DNA of 64,000 bases from Enterococcus cecorum DSM 20682 = ATCC 43198 (GCF_000407565.1 NZ_ASWI01000003.1:807501-871500); one strand, 5' to 3'; shown: positions 52,298 through 62,011, counted from the stretch's first letter. Numbers and translations: made by a program. Notes: generated by a model not told the origin, from the sequence alone.

Positions 52298-52600
52298 ATG
52301 GCGAATACAATTATTACTGCTCAGATTGATACAGAATTAAAAGAAAATGTTGAAAAAATCTTTTCAAAATTAGTGATTTCTCCTTCTAGCGCAATTCAAA
52401 TGTTGTACAGTCAGATTGTGTTAACGAGAGGATTACCGCTTCATTTGTATCTTCCATCCGCTACACCGACTGCTATTGGTGCAATGACTCAGACAGAACT
52501 GGACACTGAACTATTGAAGGGAATAAAATCACTAAAATCAGGAAGAACCTATACGACAGATGAAGTTGATGCACAATTATCTAAGGAATTTGGCATATGA
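52298..52600 (+). CDS. relB: RelB/DinJ family antitoxin
   Basis: A 100-residue ribbon-helix-helix protein: TIITAQIDTELKENVEKIFSK, then SSAIQMLYSQIVLTRGLP, the RelB/DinJ signature. Its stop overlaps the start of a truncated RelE/ParE-type toxin frame, the normal order for such pairs. With the toxin broken the antitoxin is an orphan. Confidence 0.85.
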   Translation: MANTIITAQIDTELKENVEKIFSKLVISPSSAIQMLYSQIVLTRGLPLHLYLPSATPTAIGAMTQTELDTELLKGIKSLKSGRTYTTDEVDAQLSKEFGI

Positions 52601-52710
52601 GCGATAAGTATGCTATTGTTTACACTCCAGAAGCTTTAAACAAACTTAAAATGATATTTCTTTACTTCTTGTTCATGAATGGTTCAAATGATTCTCTTCT
52701 ATATCTTTGA
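52597..52710 (+). pseudogene. Truncated RelE/ParE-type toxin
   Basis: ATG 52597 overlaps the relB stop (ATGA). The first 18 codons, MSDKYAIVYTPEALNKLK, match the start of RelE/ParE toxins. The frame then becomes unlike them and stops after 37 residues, where family members have about 90-100. A deletion that joined the toxin start to unrelated DNA is the simplest reading. Confidence 0.7.
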
Positions 52711-52736
52711 AGAATTTTTTAGAAACATGCTATAAT
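52707..52736 (+). promoter_or_regulatory. Promoter of the MBL-fold/lplJ pair
   Basis: TTGAAG (52707-52712) and TATAAT (52731-52736), 18 bp apart, 31 bp before the start. Confidence 0.6.
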
Positions 52737-52767
52737 CATCTTAAGGAAAATCTGAGGAGGAATGACG

Positions 52768-53508
52768 ATGAAATTAACGATTTTAGGTTGCATGGGAGCT
52801 TATCCATCTAAAGGGCGCGGAACTACAAGCTATCTTTTGGAATCAGACGGCTTTCATCTATTAATTGATGCCGGCAGCCAAACATTAAGTCAATTAGAAA
52901 AGGTGATGTGTCCGCTTGATTTAGATGGGGTCATTATCAGTCATTATCATCATGATCATATTGCTGATTTAGGTGTGTTGCAATATATGTGGCAGTTATC
53001 TAACAAGCGTGATAAAAACAGAGTCTTACCCATCTATGGCCATGGTAATGATGCGTTTCATTTTAATGATTTAACCATGCCACAAGTGAGTCAAGGGCAT
53101 AATTACTTGGAGGCGAATCATTTGAATTTGGGACCGTTTTCTGTTACATTTAAAAAGACGATACATCCTGTGGAGTGTTATGCGATGAGAATTGTCGAAA
53201 AGCGTAGTGGCAAGGTATTTGTCTTTACGGCAGATTCTGGTTATATGGAAAGTTTTAACGAATTTGTCAAGGATGCCGACTTATTTTTAGCGGATACTTA
53301 TCTCTTTGATGGACATGAAAATCACCATGCGCATTTTACAGCAGGGGAGGCAGGTAAGATTGCGAAGGCTGCTGGTGCGAAACGTTTGATCCTATCTCAT
53401 TTACCAGAAGAAGGCGACTATGATTTACTCAAGGCTCAAGCGCAAAAACAAGCAGGAGAAAATATCCAAGTATCGGTTGCCAAAATAGGTGACACTTACC
53501 AAATTTAG
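52768..53508 (+). CDS. Metallo-beta-lactamase-fold hydrolase (YhfI-like)
   Basis: GAGGAGG is seven bases before ATG 52768; an ATG at 52762 is too close. The 246-residue protein has the metal motif SHYHHDHIADL and later TADSG and HFTAGEAG. It resembles B. subtilis YhfI, which also neighbours lplJ. The substrate is unknown; an RNase Z-like nucleic acid or cyclic nucleotide substrate is possible. Confidence 0.82.
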   Translation: MKLTILGCMGAYPSKGRGTTSYLLESDGFHLLIDAGSQTLSQLEKVMCPLDLDGVIISHYHHDHIADLGVLQYMWQLSNKRDKNRVLPIYGHGNDAFHFNDLTMPQVSQGHNYLEANHLNLGPFSVTFKKTIHPVECYAMRIVEKRSGKVFVFTADSGYMESFNEFVKDADLFLADTYLFDGHENHHAHFTAGEAGKIAKAAGAKRLILSHLPEEGDYDLLKAQAQKQAGENIQVSVAKIGDTYQI

Positions 53509-53520
53509 GAGGGATTAGGC

Positions 53521-54525
53521 ATGATTTTTGTACCTAATGAAATCACAGATCCAAGAATTAACTTAGCAATTGAAACTTTTTTACTACAAGAGATGCAAGT
53601 AGATGAGCCGATTCTACTTTTCTATATCAATGAGCCGTCGATTATCATTGGCCGTAACCAAAATACCATCGAAGAAATCAATAAAGAATATGTGGATGAA
53701 CACGGCATTCATGTGGTTCGTCGCTTTAGTGGTGGCGGTGCGGTATATCATGATTTCGGGAACTTGAATTTCAGTTTCATTATGAAAGATGATGGCGAGT
53801 CTTTCCGCGATTTCGCAAAATTAACGAAACCAATCGTGGAAGCATTACAAGAATTAGGCGTAAAAGGTGCGCATCTAAAGGGCCGCAATGATTTGGTTAT
53901 CAATGATCAAAAATTCTCTGGTAATGCGATGTATGCGACAAATGGCCGAATGTTTGCGCATGGTACAATCATGTTCGACAGCGATATTAACGAAGTCGTG
54001 AATGCCTTGAAGGTGAAGAAAGAAAAGATTGAATCTAAAGGTATTAAGTCCATTCGTTCACGCGTAACCAATATCAAACCATTCTTGCCTGAAGATAAAC
54101 AAAGCATGACCACCAAAGAATTCCGCCAAGATATTTTATTAAAAATCTTTGGTGTCGATAGTGTCGATCAAGTGAAAACCTATGAATTAACCGATGCTGA
54201 CTGGGAAAAGATTAATCAAATTTCTGATAAATATTACCGTAACTGGGACTGGAACTATGGCCAATCCCCAGCCTTTGATTTACAACGTATCCAACGATTC
54301 AATATTGGTTCTATTGATGTGCGTTTAAATGTTGCGGAAGGTAAAATTACCGAGGTCAAAATTTATGGAGATTTCTTCGGTTTAGGGGAAATCAAAGACG
54401 TGGAAGAAGCTTTAGTAGGTGTGAAATATGAAAAATCTGCCTTACAAGAAGCCATCAGCAAAATCGATTTAAAGAAATATTTTGGTAATATTGAACCAGA
54501 AGAATTCTTAAACTTAATTTACTAA
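53521..54525 (+). CDS. lplJ: Lipoate-protein ligase
   Basis: A 334-residue ligase of the LplA/LplJ type: IIGRNQNTIEEIN, RRFSGGGAVYHDFGNLNFSF, GRNDLVINDQKFSGNA with the catalytic Lys, and a C-terminal accessory domain. It attaches scavenged lipoate to E2 and GcvH proteins. It lies 12 bp after the MBL-fold gene with a GGAGG site, so the two are co-transcribed. Confidence 0.94.
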   Translation: MIFVPNEITDPRINLAIETFLLQEMQVDEPILLFYINEPSIIIGRNQNTIEEINKEYVDEHGIHVVRRFSGGGAVYHDFGNLNFSFIMKDDGESFRDFAKLTKPIVEALQELGVKGAHLKGRNDLVINDQKFSGNAMYATNGRMFAHGTIMFDSDINEVVNALKVKKEKIESKGIKSIRSRVTNIKPFLPEDKQSMTTKEFRQDILLKIFGVDSVDQVKTYELTDADWEKINQISDKYYRNWDWNYGQSPAFDLQRIQRFNIGSIDVRLNVAEGKITEVKIYGDFFGLGEIKDVEEALVGVKYEKSALQEAISKIDLKKYFGNIEPEEFLNLIY

Positions 54526-54538
54526 AATGAGGTGTCTT

Positions 54539-54770
54539 ATGAACGCATTTCAAGAAAAGTTTTTATCATTTTATTTTAGACCGTGTCCAAACTGACAAGG
54601 TAGAAGATGTGAAAGAATTATTGGCAGAAAGCTTTGCCAAACAATCGGAAGGAACCTTTGATGTGGCTTATCTTTTAACTTTTAAATACAAAATCGTGCC
54701 TATGTTAAAAGAAGCCGATAAAGAAGAAGTACTGAAGATTATGGAAGAATTTGGCAAAAAGTTCCAATAA
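54539..54770 (+). pseudogene. Frameshifted small conserved-looking gene (76 codons if corrected)
   Basis: ATG 54539 after GAGGTG opens MNAFQEKFLSF; removing one T in the run at 54569-54577 joins it to ILDRVQTDKVEDVKELLAES and on to KIMEEFGKKFQ before TAA 54768. The 232-bp length is one base off a multiple of three. The corrected protein is helical, with no family I recognise. Either a real frameshift or a read error. Confidence 0.6.
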
Positions 54771-54877
54771 AATCTACGAACTTAGCTGACACGATTGAAG
54801 CTTTACGAGAGGTTAAATTGATGCAAAATTTGCATGGATCTTTTACTTCTTTAGAGGAGCTATTAGGAATCAAAATC

Positions 54878-54916
54878 AAAAGGACTGACTGCAATAGGCG
54901 CAATCAGTCCTTTTTG
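54878..54916. terminator. Bidirectional terminator between lplJ unit and DUF389 gene
   Basis: AAAGGACTGA and TCAGTCCTTT form a stem with T runs on both strands. From 54771 to here a frame reads DTIEALREVKLMQNLHGSFT and might be a remnant, but it has no start. Confidence 0.75.
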
Positions 54917-54975
54917 AATGAGGTTGTAAAACGGATTGGCAAGACAGGAATGTCAAGCTGTTTTGCGCCAATGTA

Positions 54976-56232
54976 TTATTCATTTTTTTCGGTCACATAA
55001 TAGACTTTGGCGATTTGCGGATATTTCTTTTGGATTTGTTTGGTTAATTTTTCTTGGTAATTCTTCGTTATGTCATTTTTCGTTTGAATCACGACCAATT
55101 CGATTTCCTCATCATTTAAGTATCCTGTCGCACTAGCCACATCAGTAATGACTGTTTCATCCATTTTCTGAATGGTAGCATTGATTTTGGCATAGTCGCT
55201 TGTTTCTTCGCTATTTTCTGCCTGGGTATTGGCATTTTGGTGACTTTCGATAATGCTAGAAATATAGGCTTCAAACTGTTTACCCGATAATTGAGAAAGC
55301 TCGGCAATTTGCGTGATTTTGAGTTCATACCCACTCAAGCCATAGTGTTTTAAATCATTTTGTAGTTGATCGATATGGGCATCCGTATAGTCATTGCCGG
55401 CAATCGTAAAGCGCAAAATCTTATCTTTTTCATCGATGCTTTGTTTGATAATGGTCGCATGGGTTAATTCTTCCGTGGTAAAATTTTTCACACTAGCATC
55501 TAAAATCGATTTTTGGACCAAAGATTTTGCGGAAATCACGCTTGGAAGTAAAATCAAGGCAGTCAACCCGATATAAAAAATGCGTTTATGCTTGGTTAAT
55601 CTTGGCTCGGCTTCTACTTTTTGACGACTTGGCATCCGCAGTGCTTTGACTCCAGCATAAGTCGTTAAAATAATGAAGAACGCATTAATGATAAAGAGAT
55701 AACCCGCACCCGTGGCATAGCTGAGATTTTTACTGGCAATCCCATAACCCACCGTACAAATTGGCGGCATCAAAGCAGTGGCGATGGCAACCCCGGGTAC
55801 GATATTATTGATGGTTTTCTTTCTAGCTCCGATAATCCCGGCCGTACCCCCAAATATAGCAATCAAAGCATCCCAAAGTGTCGGTGCTGTTCGGTTAATG
55901 ATTTCCTGACTGGCATAACTAATCGGTGAAAAGTAAAAATAAATACTGGCAACTAAGACGCTGAGCAATACTTCAATTCCGAGCGTTTTAACTGCACGTT
56001 TTAATAGTTCTTGATCATAAATCGCTAAAGCCGTCCCAATCGCCAAAATAGGGGACATTAGAGGAGAAATCAACATTGCCCCGATAATTGTTGCTTGCGA
56101 ATTCATATTTAAGCCAATCGATGCGATGAAAATTGCGCAAGTTAAAATCACTAAATCCTCTTTACTAATATCGCTGTCTTCATACATCTTATGATAAAAT
56201 TCTTGGTTCGTATACGTATCTGGTGTACGCAA
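54976..56232 (-). CDS. DUF389 membrane protein
   Basis: I use the TTG at 56232, eight bases after GAGGAG on the minus strand; the GTG at 56241 overlaps that site. The 418-residue protein begins with a short polar part, then about six to seven membrane helices with NMNSQATIIGAMLISPLMSP and FGGTAGIIGARKK, the DUF389 core, and a C-terminal soluble domain (about 230-410). Role unknown. Confidence 0.8.
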   Translation of the reverse strand: MRTPDTYTNQEFYHKMYEDSDISKEDLVILTCAIFIASIGLNMNSQATIIGAMLISPLMSPILAIGTALAIYDQELLKRAVKTLGIEVLLSVLVASIYFYFSPISYASQEIINRTAPTLWDALIAIFGGTAGIIGARKKTINNIVPGVAIATALMPPICTVGYGIASKNLSYATGAGYLFIINAFFIILTTYAGVKALRMPSRQKVEAEPRLTKHKRIFYIGLTALILLPSVISAKSLVQKSILDASVKNFTTEELTHATIIKQSIDEKDKILRFTIAGNDYTDAHIDQLQNDLKHYGLSGYELKITQIAELSQLSGKQFEAYISSIIESHQNANTQAENSEETSDYAKINATIQKMDETVITDVASATGYLNDEEIELVVIQTKNDITKNYQEKLTKQIQKKYPQIAKVYYVTEKNE

Positions 56233-56284
56233 AAATATCACTCCTCAAGTCATATAACTGGTCATATTCTAGCAAATTTTCACA

Positions 56285-56321
56285 CAAAATAAAATAAATT
56301 CGCCCAAAAATTGAGCGAATT
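56285..56321 (-). terminator. Terminator after proS
   Basis: AATTCGCTC pairs with GGGCGAATT on the minus strand, followed by TATTTTATTTT. Confidence 0.7.
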
Positions 56322-56332
56322 CATCTAAGGAA

Positions 56333-57772
56333 TTAATAAGCGCGGGCAATCCAAAGGGTGTGTTTGGCAGGTTTGCCGCTGACGATATCAAATTCTTTTT
56401 GCATAGGCACTTCAAATGGAATGTTACGCGTCGTAAAGCCAGTTTCCTCTTTAATTTTCGCTTCTGTTTCTTCAGTGCCATCCCAACCGATTAATACAAA
56501 ACCAGGAACTTTGCCTTCTGCTTTAGATTTTTCGATATGTGCTTTTAATTCATCTAGTGTATTGATGTCATAGTGTTCGTTGGCTTTATTGCGTTCTTTA
56601 GCCGCTTGTAATAGACGTGGAGTCATCGCTTGTAATTGTTCATCAATGTAGCTTTCCAAGTCTTCAAATTTCACCGTTTCTTTACCATCAAGGTCGCGCA
56701 TTTTGACCATGACATGACCATTTTCTAAGTCGCGTGGGCCACATTCCACACGGATACAAGCGCCTTTAAGTTCCCATTCATTAAATTTATAGCCAGGTGA
56801 ATTATTAGAATCATCTAGGCGTACACGAATGCCTTTTTGTTTTAAGGTGGCGAAGATTTCATCTAATTTTTCCATGATAGCTGGATTTTTCTTCCATGGG
56901 CCAACTGGGATAAGTACCACTTGAGTAGGTGCTACAGTTGGTGGGAAGACTAAGCCATTTTGATCCCCGTGTGTCATAATCAATGAACCAAGTAAACGAG
57001 TCGAAACGCCCCATGAAGTCGTATGTGCAAGCGTGTGTTGGTTTTCTTGGTTAAGATAAGTGATGTCAAACGCTTGGGCAAATTTGGTTCCCATATAGTG
57101 AGAAGTACCGGCTTGAACTGCTTTTCCGTCTTTCATCATCGCTTCGATTGAGTAAGTATCCACCGCCCCAGCAAAACGTTCGGAAGGTGTTTTTTGACCT
57201 TTATAGACTGGAATCGCTAAAAATTCTTCACATAGACGGGCATATTCATCTAATACACGCATTGTACGACGGCGCGCATCTTCTTCATCCACGTGCGCTG
57301 TATGTCCTTCTTGCCATAAAAATTCAGAAGTACGTAAGAAAGGAAGGGTCTTTTTCTCCCAGCGGAAGACATTGGCCCATTGATTGATTTCATAAGGCAG
57401 GTCACGATAAGAGTTAATCCAATCTGAAAAAGCGGAACCAATCATTGTTTCTGAAGTTGGACGCAATGCTAAAGGTTCTTCTAATTTTTCATTTCCTACT
57501 TCGGTCACCCATGGTAATTCAGGGGCAAATCCTTCAATATGATCGGCTTCTTTCATGAAAAAGCTTTGTGGAATCAACATTGGGAAGTATGCATTACGGA
57601 TGCCTTCTTTGCGTAAAAATTTGTTGAACTCTTCTTGGATATGTTCCCAAAGTTCAAAGCCATCTGGACGGAAAATAATTGAGCCACGTACGGGTGAATA
57701 GCTCATTAATTCCGCTTGTTGTACTGTCTGTAAGTACCATTCTGTAAAGTCGTTGGTTTGGTTGTTTGCCAT
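56333..57772 (-). CDS. proS: Prolyl-tRNA synthetase, archaeal/eukaryote-like short type
   Basis: A 479-residue class II synthetase. Motif 2 is FLRTSEFLWQEGHTAH, ALRPTSETMIG is present, and the C-terminus ends LWIARAY with a terminal Tyr. There is no editing insertion, unlike the about 570-residue bacterial ProRS. GGAGG precedes ATG 57772. A T-box leader upstream ties expression to uncharged tRNA-Pro. It may be the sole ProRS or a second one. Confidence 0.92.
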   Translation of the reverse strand: MANNQTNDFTEWYLQTVQQAELMSYSPVRGSIIFRPDGFELWEHIQEEFNKFLRKEGIRNAYFPMLIPQSFFMKEADHIEGFAPELPWVTEVGNEKLEEPLALRPTSETMIGSAFSDWINSYRDLPYEINQWANVFRWEKKTLPFLRTSEFLWQEGHTAHVDEEDARRRTMRVLDEYARLCEEFLAIPVYKGQKTPSERFAGAVDTYSIEAMMKDGKAVQAGTSHYMGTKFAQAFDITYLNQENQHTLAHTTSWGVSTRLLGSLIMTHGDQNGLVFPPTVAPTQVVLIPVGPWKKNPAIMEKLDEIFATLKQKGIRVRLDDSNNSPGYKFNEWELKGACIRVECGPRDLENGHVMVKMRDLDGKETVKFEDLESYIDEQLQAMTPRLLQAAKERNKANEHYDINTLDELKAHIEKSKAEGKVPGFVLIGWDGTEETEAKIKEETGFTTRNIPFEVPMQKEFDIVSGKPAKHTLWIARAY

Positions 57773-57833
57773 AATTTCCTCCTAAAAGATTTATCTCTTG
57801 TCAGCTCATCTTTTATCAAACGCACACAGGTAA

Positions 57834-58075
57834 TAAAAAAGCACTCGCCCTCATCAAAAGGACGAATGCTTGAATTCGCGGTACCACCTTTATTGGTTAG
57901 AGAATGTCTAACCCAGCTTTAGCGTCGATAAGGAAGACGAGTCCTGACTGTTTGCAATCAATCATCATTGGTAGGTTCGCAAATACAGGGGTTGCCAAAG
58001 TTCCAGCCATGCTTTAGCTCTCTATAAACATCTATTTGCTACTAGTCCAAATCTATTTCTTATCCTATACAAAAT
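57834..58075 (-). promoter_or_regulatory. T-box leader of proS
   Basis: On the minus strand the leader begins near 58075, contains AGAGAGC near 58023, a stem I region and the T-box GGTGGTACCGCG (57877-57888). It ends in a terminator whose arms include GCATTCGTCC/GGGCGAGTGC with a U run at 57834-57840. The proline specifier is probably a CCN triplet near 57985, but I could not fix it. Confidence 0.88.
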
Positions 58076-58289
58076 TGAGCGAAAAAGCAAGTAAAACTCA
58101 TAAAAAATAAAGGAAAGAAGAAAACAGTGTCTTTACAAAAATAATAGAAAAATTGCTATTTTAAATGTTCGTGATTTATTGCTTAGTTCGTTGTTGGAAG
58201 AAAGTAAAAACATGATATTTCACCAAATTTGTACTTTCTTTCTCAAATCAAATGAGCTGTTTTTCGAATAATCTGAGTGAAAAATGTTG

Positions 58290-58329
58290 TTGAAAACGAT
58301 TGAAATAATATAGATAACTATAGTATAAT
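58290..58329 (+). promoter_or_regulatory. Promoter with overlapping cre-like site
   Basis: TTGAAA (58300-58305) and TATAAT (58324-58329) are 18 bp apart. TTGAAAACGATTGAA (58290-58304) fits the CcpA consensus WTGNAANCGNWNNCW with one mismatch and overlaps the -35, suggesting catabolite repression. The 58.08-58.29 kb stretch shows no gene. Confidence 0.55.
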
Positions 58330-58420
58330 AATAGTCGTCACTGTATTACAACATATTATCGAGGAAGGTAGGATAATTTTTGATAATGTGGCAAATTACA
58401 AATGAAGAAGGTGCGAAATT

Positions 58421-61400
58421 TTGAAAATGAAGAAGTTGACAAAACATTTATTAGTGGCTGGGGCGGTGCTTTCCTTTGGTTGCTTTGCGCCAAAAATCTT
58501 AGCAGAACAAACGACGGTACCTGTGCAAGTGCTGGGGGTAAATGACTTTCATGGTGCATTAAGTACAACCGGAAGTTATTACTATCCAGGTGGCAAAATC
58601 TCAGGTGCTGGTGGTGCGGCTTTACTTTCAAGTAAGCTAAACCAAATGCAAGCAAACTTTGTAGCCAATCATCCAACTGGGCAAACCTTACGTGTCTCTG
58701 CTGGGGATATGGTTGGGGCTAGTCCAGCTAACTCAGGTCTACTCCAAGATGAACCAACGATTAAAGCATTCAATGCAATGAACTTCACAGTAGGTACAAT
58801 TGGTAACCATGAGTTCGATGAAGGTTTAGCAGAATTTAACCGTATTTTATTAGGTCAAGCTCCGAGCGCCGACAGTAACTTTTTAGATATTGTCAAATCT
58901 TATCCACGTGAAGCTTCTAAAATGGATTTAGTCATTGCTAACTTGGTGAATAAATCTGACGGCAAGATTCCATTTGGCTGGCATCCATATACGGTCAAAA
59001 CACTTACAGATGCAAATGGCAATTCTGTTAAAGTTGGTTTTATCGGTGTTGTCACGACAGAAATTCCTGATTTAGTTTTGAGAAAAAATTGGCAAGATTA
59101 TCAATTCTTAGATGAAGCCGAAACGATTGCGAAATACGAAAAAGAATTACGTGAAAATCAAAAAGTGAATGCGATTGTCGTCTTAGCCCATGTACCAAGT
59201 GTGCAAAGTGGCGAGACTACGACCGGTGCAGTGGCTGATATGTTAGCTAAATTAGCAACAATTGATCCAAATCATACCGTCGATGCCGTTTTTGCTGGAC
59301 ATAATCACGTGTATACAAACGGGGTAAATGGTAAGACGCGCGTGATGCAGTCTACTTCTCAAGGTAAAGGCGTCGCAGAAATCACTGGAGAAATTGACGT
59401 TGCGACTCAAGATTTCGTGAAAGTACCAGATGGCCAAGTCGTTCCTGTCACGAAAGAAAATCTTACCCCAGATGAAAAAGTTGCTGTGATTGTTGCAGAT
59501 GCCGATAATCGAATTGCTGATGAACGAAATAAAGTCATTGGGGCAGTCGATGCAGATACCATGGTCACTCGTGAAGTCAATGACAATGTCCAAAGAGAAT
59601 CCCCACTAGGAAACTTGATTACAGATGGTCAACGTGCGATGGCGAAAGAAGCAGGCTATGATGTTGATTTTGCGATGACGAATAATGGGGGAATTCGTGC
59701 TGATTTATTATTAGGCAAAGATGGCATGGTTACTTGGGGTGCTGCTCAAGCGGTTCAACCATTTGGCAATATTTTACAAGTAGTCGAAATGACCGGTGCA
59801 CAAATCAAAGAAGTGCTAGAACAACAATATGATGATGAAAAATACTTCTTACAAATTTCAGGATTAAGCTACACCTTTACGGAAAATCCAACAGGGGATG
59901 CCAATCAAAAATATGTTGTGGAAAGCATGACGAAAGAAGACGGCAATCCAATTACCCCTGAAGGAAAATATAAAGTAGTCATCAACGACTTCTTATTTGG
60001 TGGGGGCGATGGCTTCAAAGGCTTTACTAACACGAAATTATTAGGGGCTATTGATCCAGATACGGAAACTTTTGTCAATTATATTCAAAAATCTTCCGCA
60101 AAGGGTAAAATGGCTGTTCCTGCTTTAGGCCGTAAGCTTTTATATCAAGAACGCGTGGCTAAAGTTGGCGAAATCCAAGGACATGATCATCTTGGTGCTT
60201 TTACGCATCAAAACGTGACAGTGAAAGATGTGGTTGTTACTGCAGTTGAAAATTCAAGTCGCTTCTATGTTCAAGATTTACACCCAGATGGCGATATTAC
60301 AACTTCAGATGGTATGAGTGTCTATTTCAAGAACCATAATGTGAAAGTCGGCGATCAATTAGAATTAAAAGGAACGGTCGCTGAAGTTTTTGGTGCTGGC
60401 TATGCGGAAAAAGAACAAACTGATTTAACCATTACCCAATTACAAGCAACTCAAGTAATGAAAGTCGGTACTGCCCAAGTGCCTGCGCCAGTCGTATTAG
60501 GTGTCGATCGTAAAGTGCCAAGTCAACATATTGAAAATGATGGCTTTGTAAACTTTGATCCAAATGATGATGCTTTAGACTTCTGGGAATCATTAGAAGG
60601 GATGCTTGTTGCAGTAAATAATGCGAAAATCTTAGGCCCACAAAAGAATGGCGAACTTTTTGTCTTGCCTGGCGAAAGTACGGATATTTTAAATCATTCT
60701 GGTGGTTTACTACTAGATGAAGATTTCAATCCACAAATCATTGCGTTATCAACAGGGGATCGTAAATTACGTGCAAAAGCCAAAGACACCATCGAAGGAC
60801 AAGTAGCTGGTCCCGTGACTTATTCTTATAGTATGTATAAAGTGTACTTACCAAAAAATAGTGTCAAAATTAAAGACGGTAAACTTGCCCGTGAAAAAAC
60901 AACAATCAAAGCAAGCAAGGATAAATTGACCATTGCTTCTTATAATATTGAAAACTTCTCAGCAAATAAAGCGTCCACAAGTGATGAAAAAGTTCAACGC
61001 ATTGCTCAATCATTTGTGAATGACTTAAATGCACCAGATATTATTACCTTGTTAGAAATGCAAGATAATAATGGTCCAATTGATGATGGCAATACTGATG
61101 CGACTCAAAGTGCCAAACGTTTGATTGAAGCGATTGAAAAAGCAGGCGGTCCAAGCTATCAATATGTTGATGTGGCGCCAGAAAATAATCAAGACGGTGG
61201 CGCACCAGGGGCTAATATCCGTGTTGGCTTCTTATACAATCCAAAACGTGTAGATTACAATAAGTCAGAAGCTATCGGTAAAGGGAACGAACTCTTTAAA
61301 GATACACGTAAATCTTTAGCGGGATACTTTACATTTAAGGATCAAAAATTATTATTGATTGGAAACCATTTGAATTCTAAACGTGGCGACCAACCATTAT

Positions 61401-62002
61401 ACGGTAGCCATCAACCAGCAAGTTTTGCCTCTGCGATGAAACGTGATCAACTAGCGCAAACGATTTATACCTATGTCGATAAAGCGGTGAAGAGTGATCC
61501 AAGCTTGAATGTCGTAATGACAGGTGATTTCAATGACTTTGAATTCAGTAACACTTTAGCGATTCTTGAAGGCAAACAATTAGTAAACTTAGTCAAGACG
61601 CATCCAGCTGAAGACCGCTATTCCTACTTCTATCAAGGAAATAGCGAAACACTTGATCATATCTTAGTATCTAAAGACTTAGCGAAAAATGCTGTGTTTG
61701 ACATGATTCATATCAATGCGATGTTTATGCAAGAAGATGGTCGCGCTTCTGATCATGATCCAGTGATGGTACAATTAACCTTTAAGAAACAAAATTCAGG
61801 TGCTGGTGAAAAAGATAAAGATAAAGGCGATTCAACAGATAATCAAGATAAGAAGAATAATAATGGTAAATTACCTAAGAAATTGAAAAAAGATTTACCA
61901 GCTGCCGGTACGAAGATTATGGGCTCATTGGTCACTATCGGTGTGGTACTAATCGGTACGGCAATTATTATTCGTATCTACAATACTAAAAAAGCAAAAT
62001 AA
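58421..62002 (+). CDS. Wall-anchored 5'-nucleotidase fused to an endonuclease/exonuclease/phosphatase domain
   Basis: TTG 58421 has AAGGTG nine bases before it; ATG 58427 is the alternative. The 1193-residue protein has a signal peptide (about 1-29), a metallophosphatase domain with GVNDFHGAL, GNHEFDEG and AGHNHVY, and a 5'-nucleotidase C-terminal domain (about 380-560). A central OB-like region (590-690) and an EEP nuclease domain (about 825-1125, ASYNIENFS, GDFNDFE, SDHDPVM) follow, then LPAAGT with a membrane span and basic tail. It should degrade extracellular DNA and nucleotides to nucleosides at the wall; making adenosine is possible. Confidence 0.88.
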   Translation: MKMKKLTKHLLVAGAVLSFGCFAPKILAEQTTVPVQVLGVNDFHGALSTTGSYYYPGGKISGAGGAALLSSKLNQMQANFVANHPTGQTLRVSAGDMVGASPANSGLLQDEPTIKAFNAMNFTVGTIGNHEFDEGLAEFNRILLGQAPSADSNFLDIVKSYPREASKMDLVIANLVNKSDGKIPFGWHPYTVKTLTDANGNSVKVGFIGVVTTEIPDLVLRKNWQDYQFLDEAETIAKYEKELRENQKVNAIVVLAHVPSVQSGETTTGAVADMLAKLATIDPNHTVDAVFAGHNHVYTNGVNGKTRVMQSTSQGKGVAEITGEIDVATQDFVKVPDGQVVPVTKENLTPDEKVAVIVADADNRIADERNKVIGAVDADTMVTREVNDNVQRESPLGNLITDGQRAMAKEAGYDVDFAMTNNGGIRADLLLGKDGMVTWGAAQAVQPFGNILQVVEMTGAQIKEVLEQQYDDEKYFLQISGLSYTFTENPTGDANQKYVVESMTKEDGNPITPEGKYKVVINDFLFGGGDGFKGFTNTKLLGAIDPDTETFVNYIQKSSAKGKMAVPALGRKLLYQERVAKVGEIQGHDHLGAFTHQNVTVKDVVVTAVENSSRFYVQDLHPDGDITTSDGMSVYFKNHNVKVGDQLELKGTVAEVFGAGYAEKEQTDLTITQLQATQVMKVGTAQVPAPVVLGVDRKVPSQHIENDGFVNFDPNDDALDFWESLEGMLVAVNNAKILGPQKNGELFVLPGESTDILNHSGGLLLDEDFNPQIIALSTGDRKLRAKAKDTIEGQVAGPVTYSYSMYKVYLPKNSVKIKDGKLAREKTTIKASKDKLTIASYNIENFSANKASTSDEKVQRIAQSFVNDLNAPDIITLLEMQDNNGPIDDGNTDATQSAKRLIEAIEKAGGPSYQYVDVAPENNQDGGAPGANIRVGFLYNPKRVDYNKSEAIGKGNELFKDTRKSLAGYFTFKDQKLLLIGNHLNSKRGDQPLYGSHQPASFASAMKRDQLAQTIYTYVDKAVKSDPSLNVVMTGDFNDFEFSNTLAILEGKQLVNLVKTHPAEDRYSYFYQGNSETLDHILVSKDLAKNAVFDMIHINAMFMQEDGRASDHDPVMVQLTFKKQNSGAGEKDKDKGDSTDNQDKKNNNGKLPKKLKKDLPAAGTKIMGSLVTIGVVLIGTAIIIRIYNTKKAK

Positions 62003-62011
62003 GCATGAATA

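Noticed and set aside
54818-55000. 60-codon ORF before the DUF389 gene
   Set aside because: It runs through a strong bidirectional terminator and overlaps the end of DUF389; at most its upstream part is a remnant.
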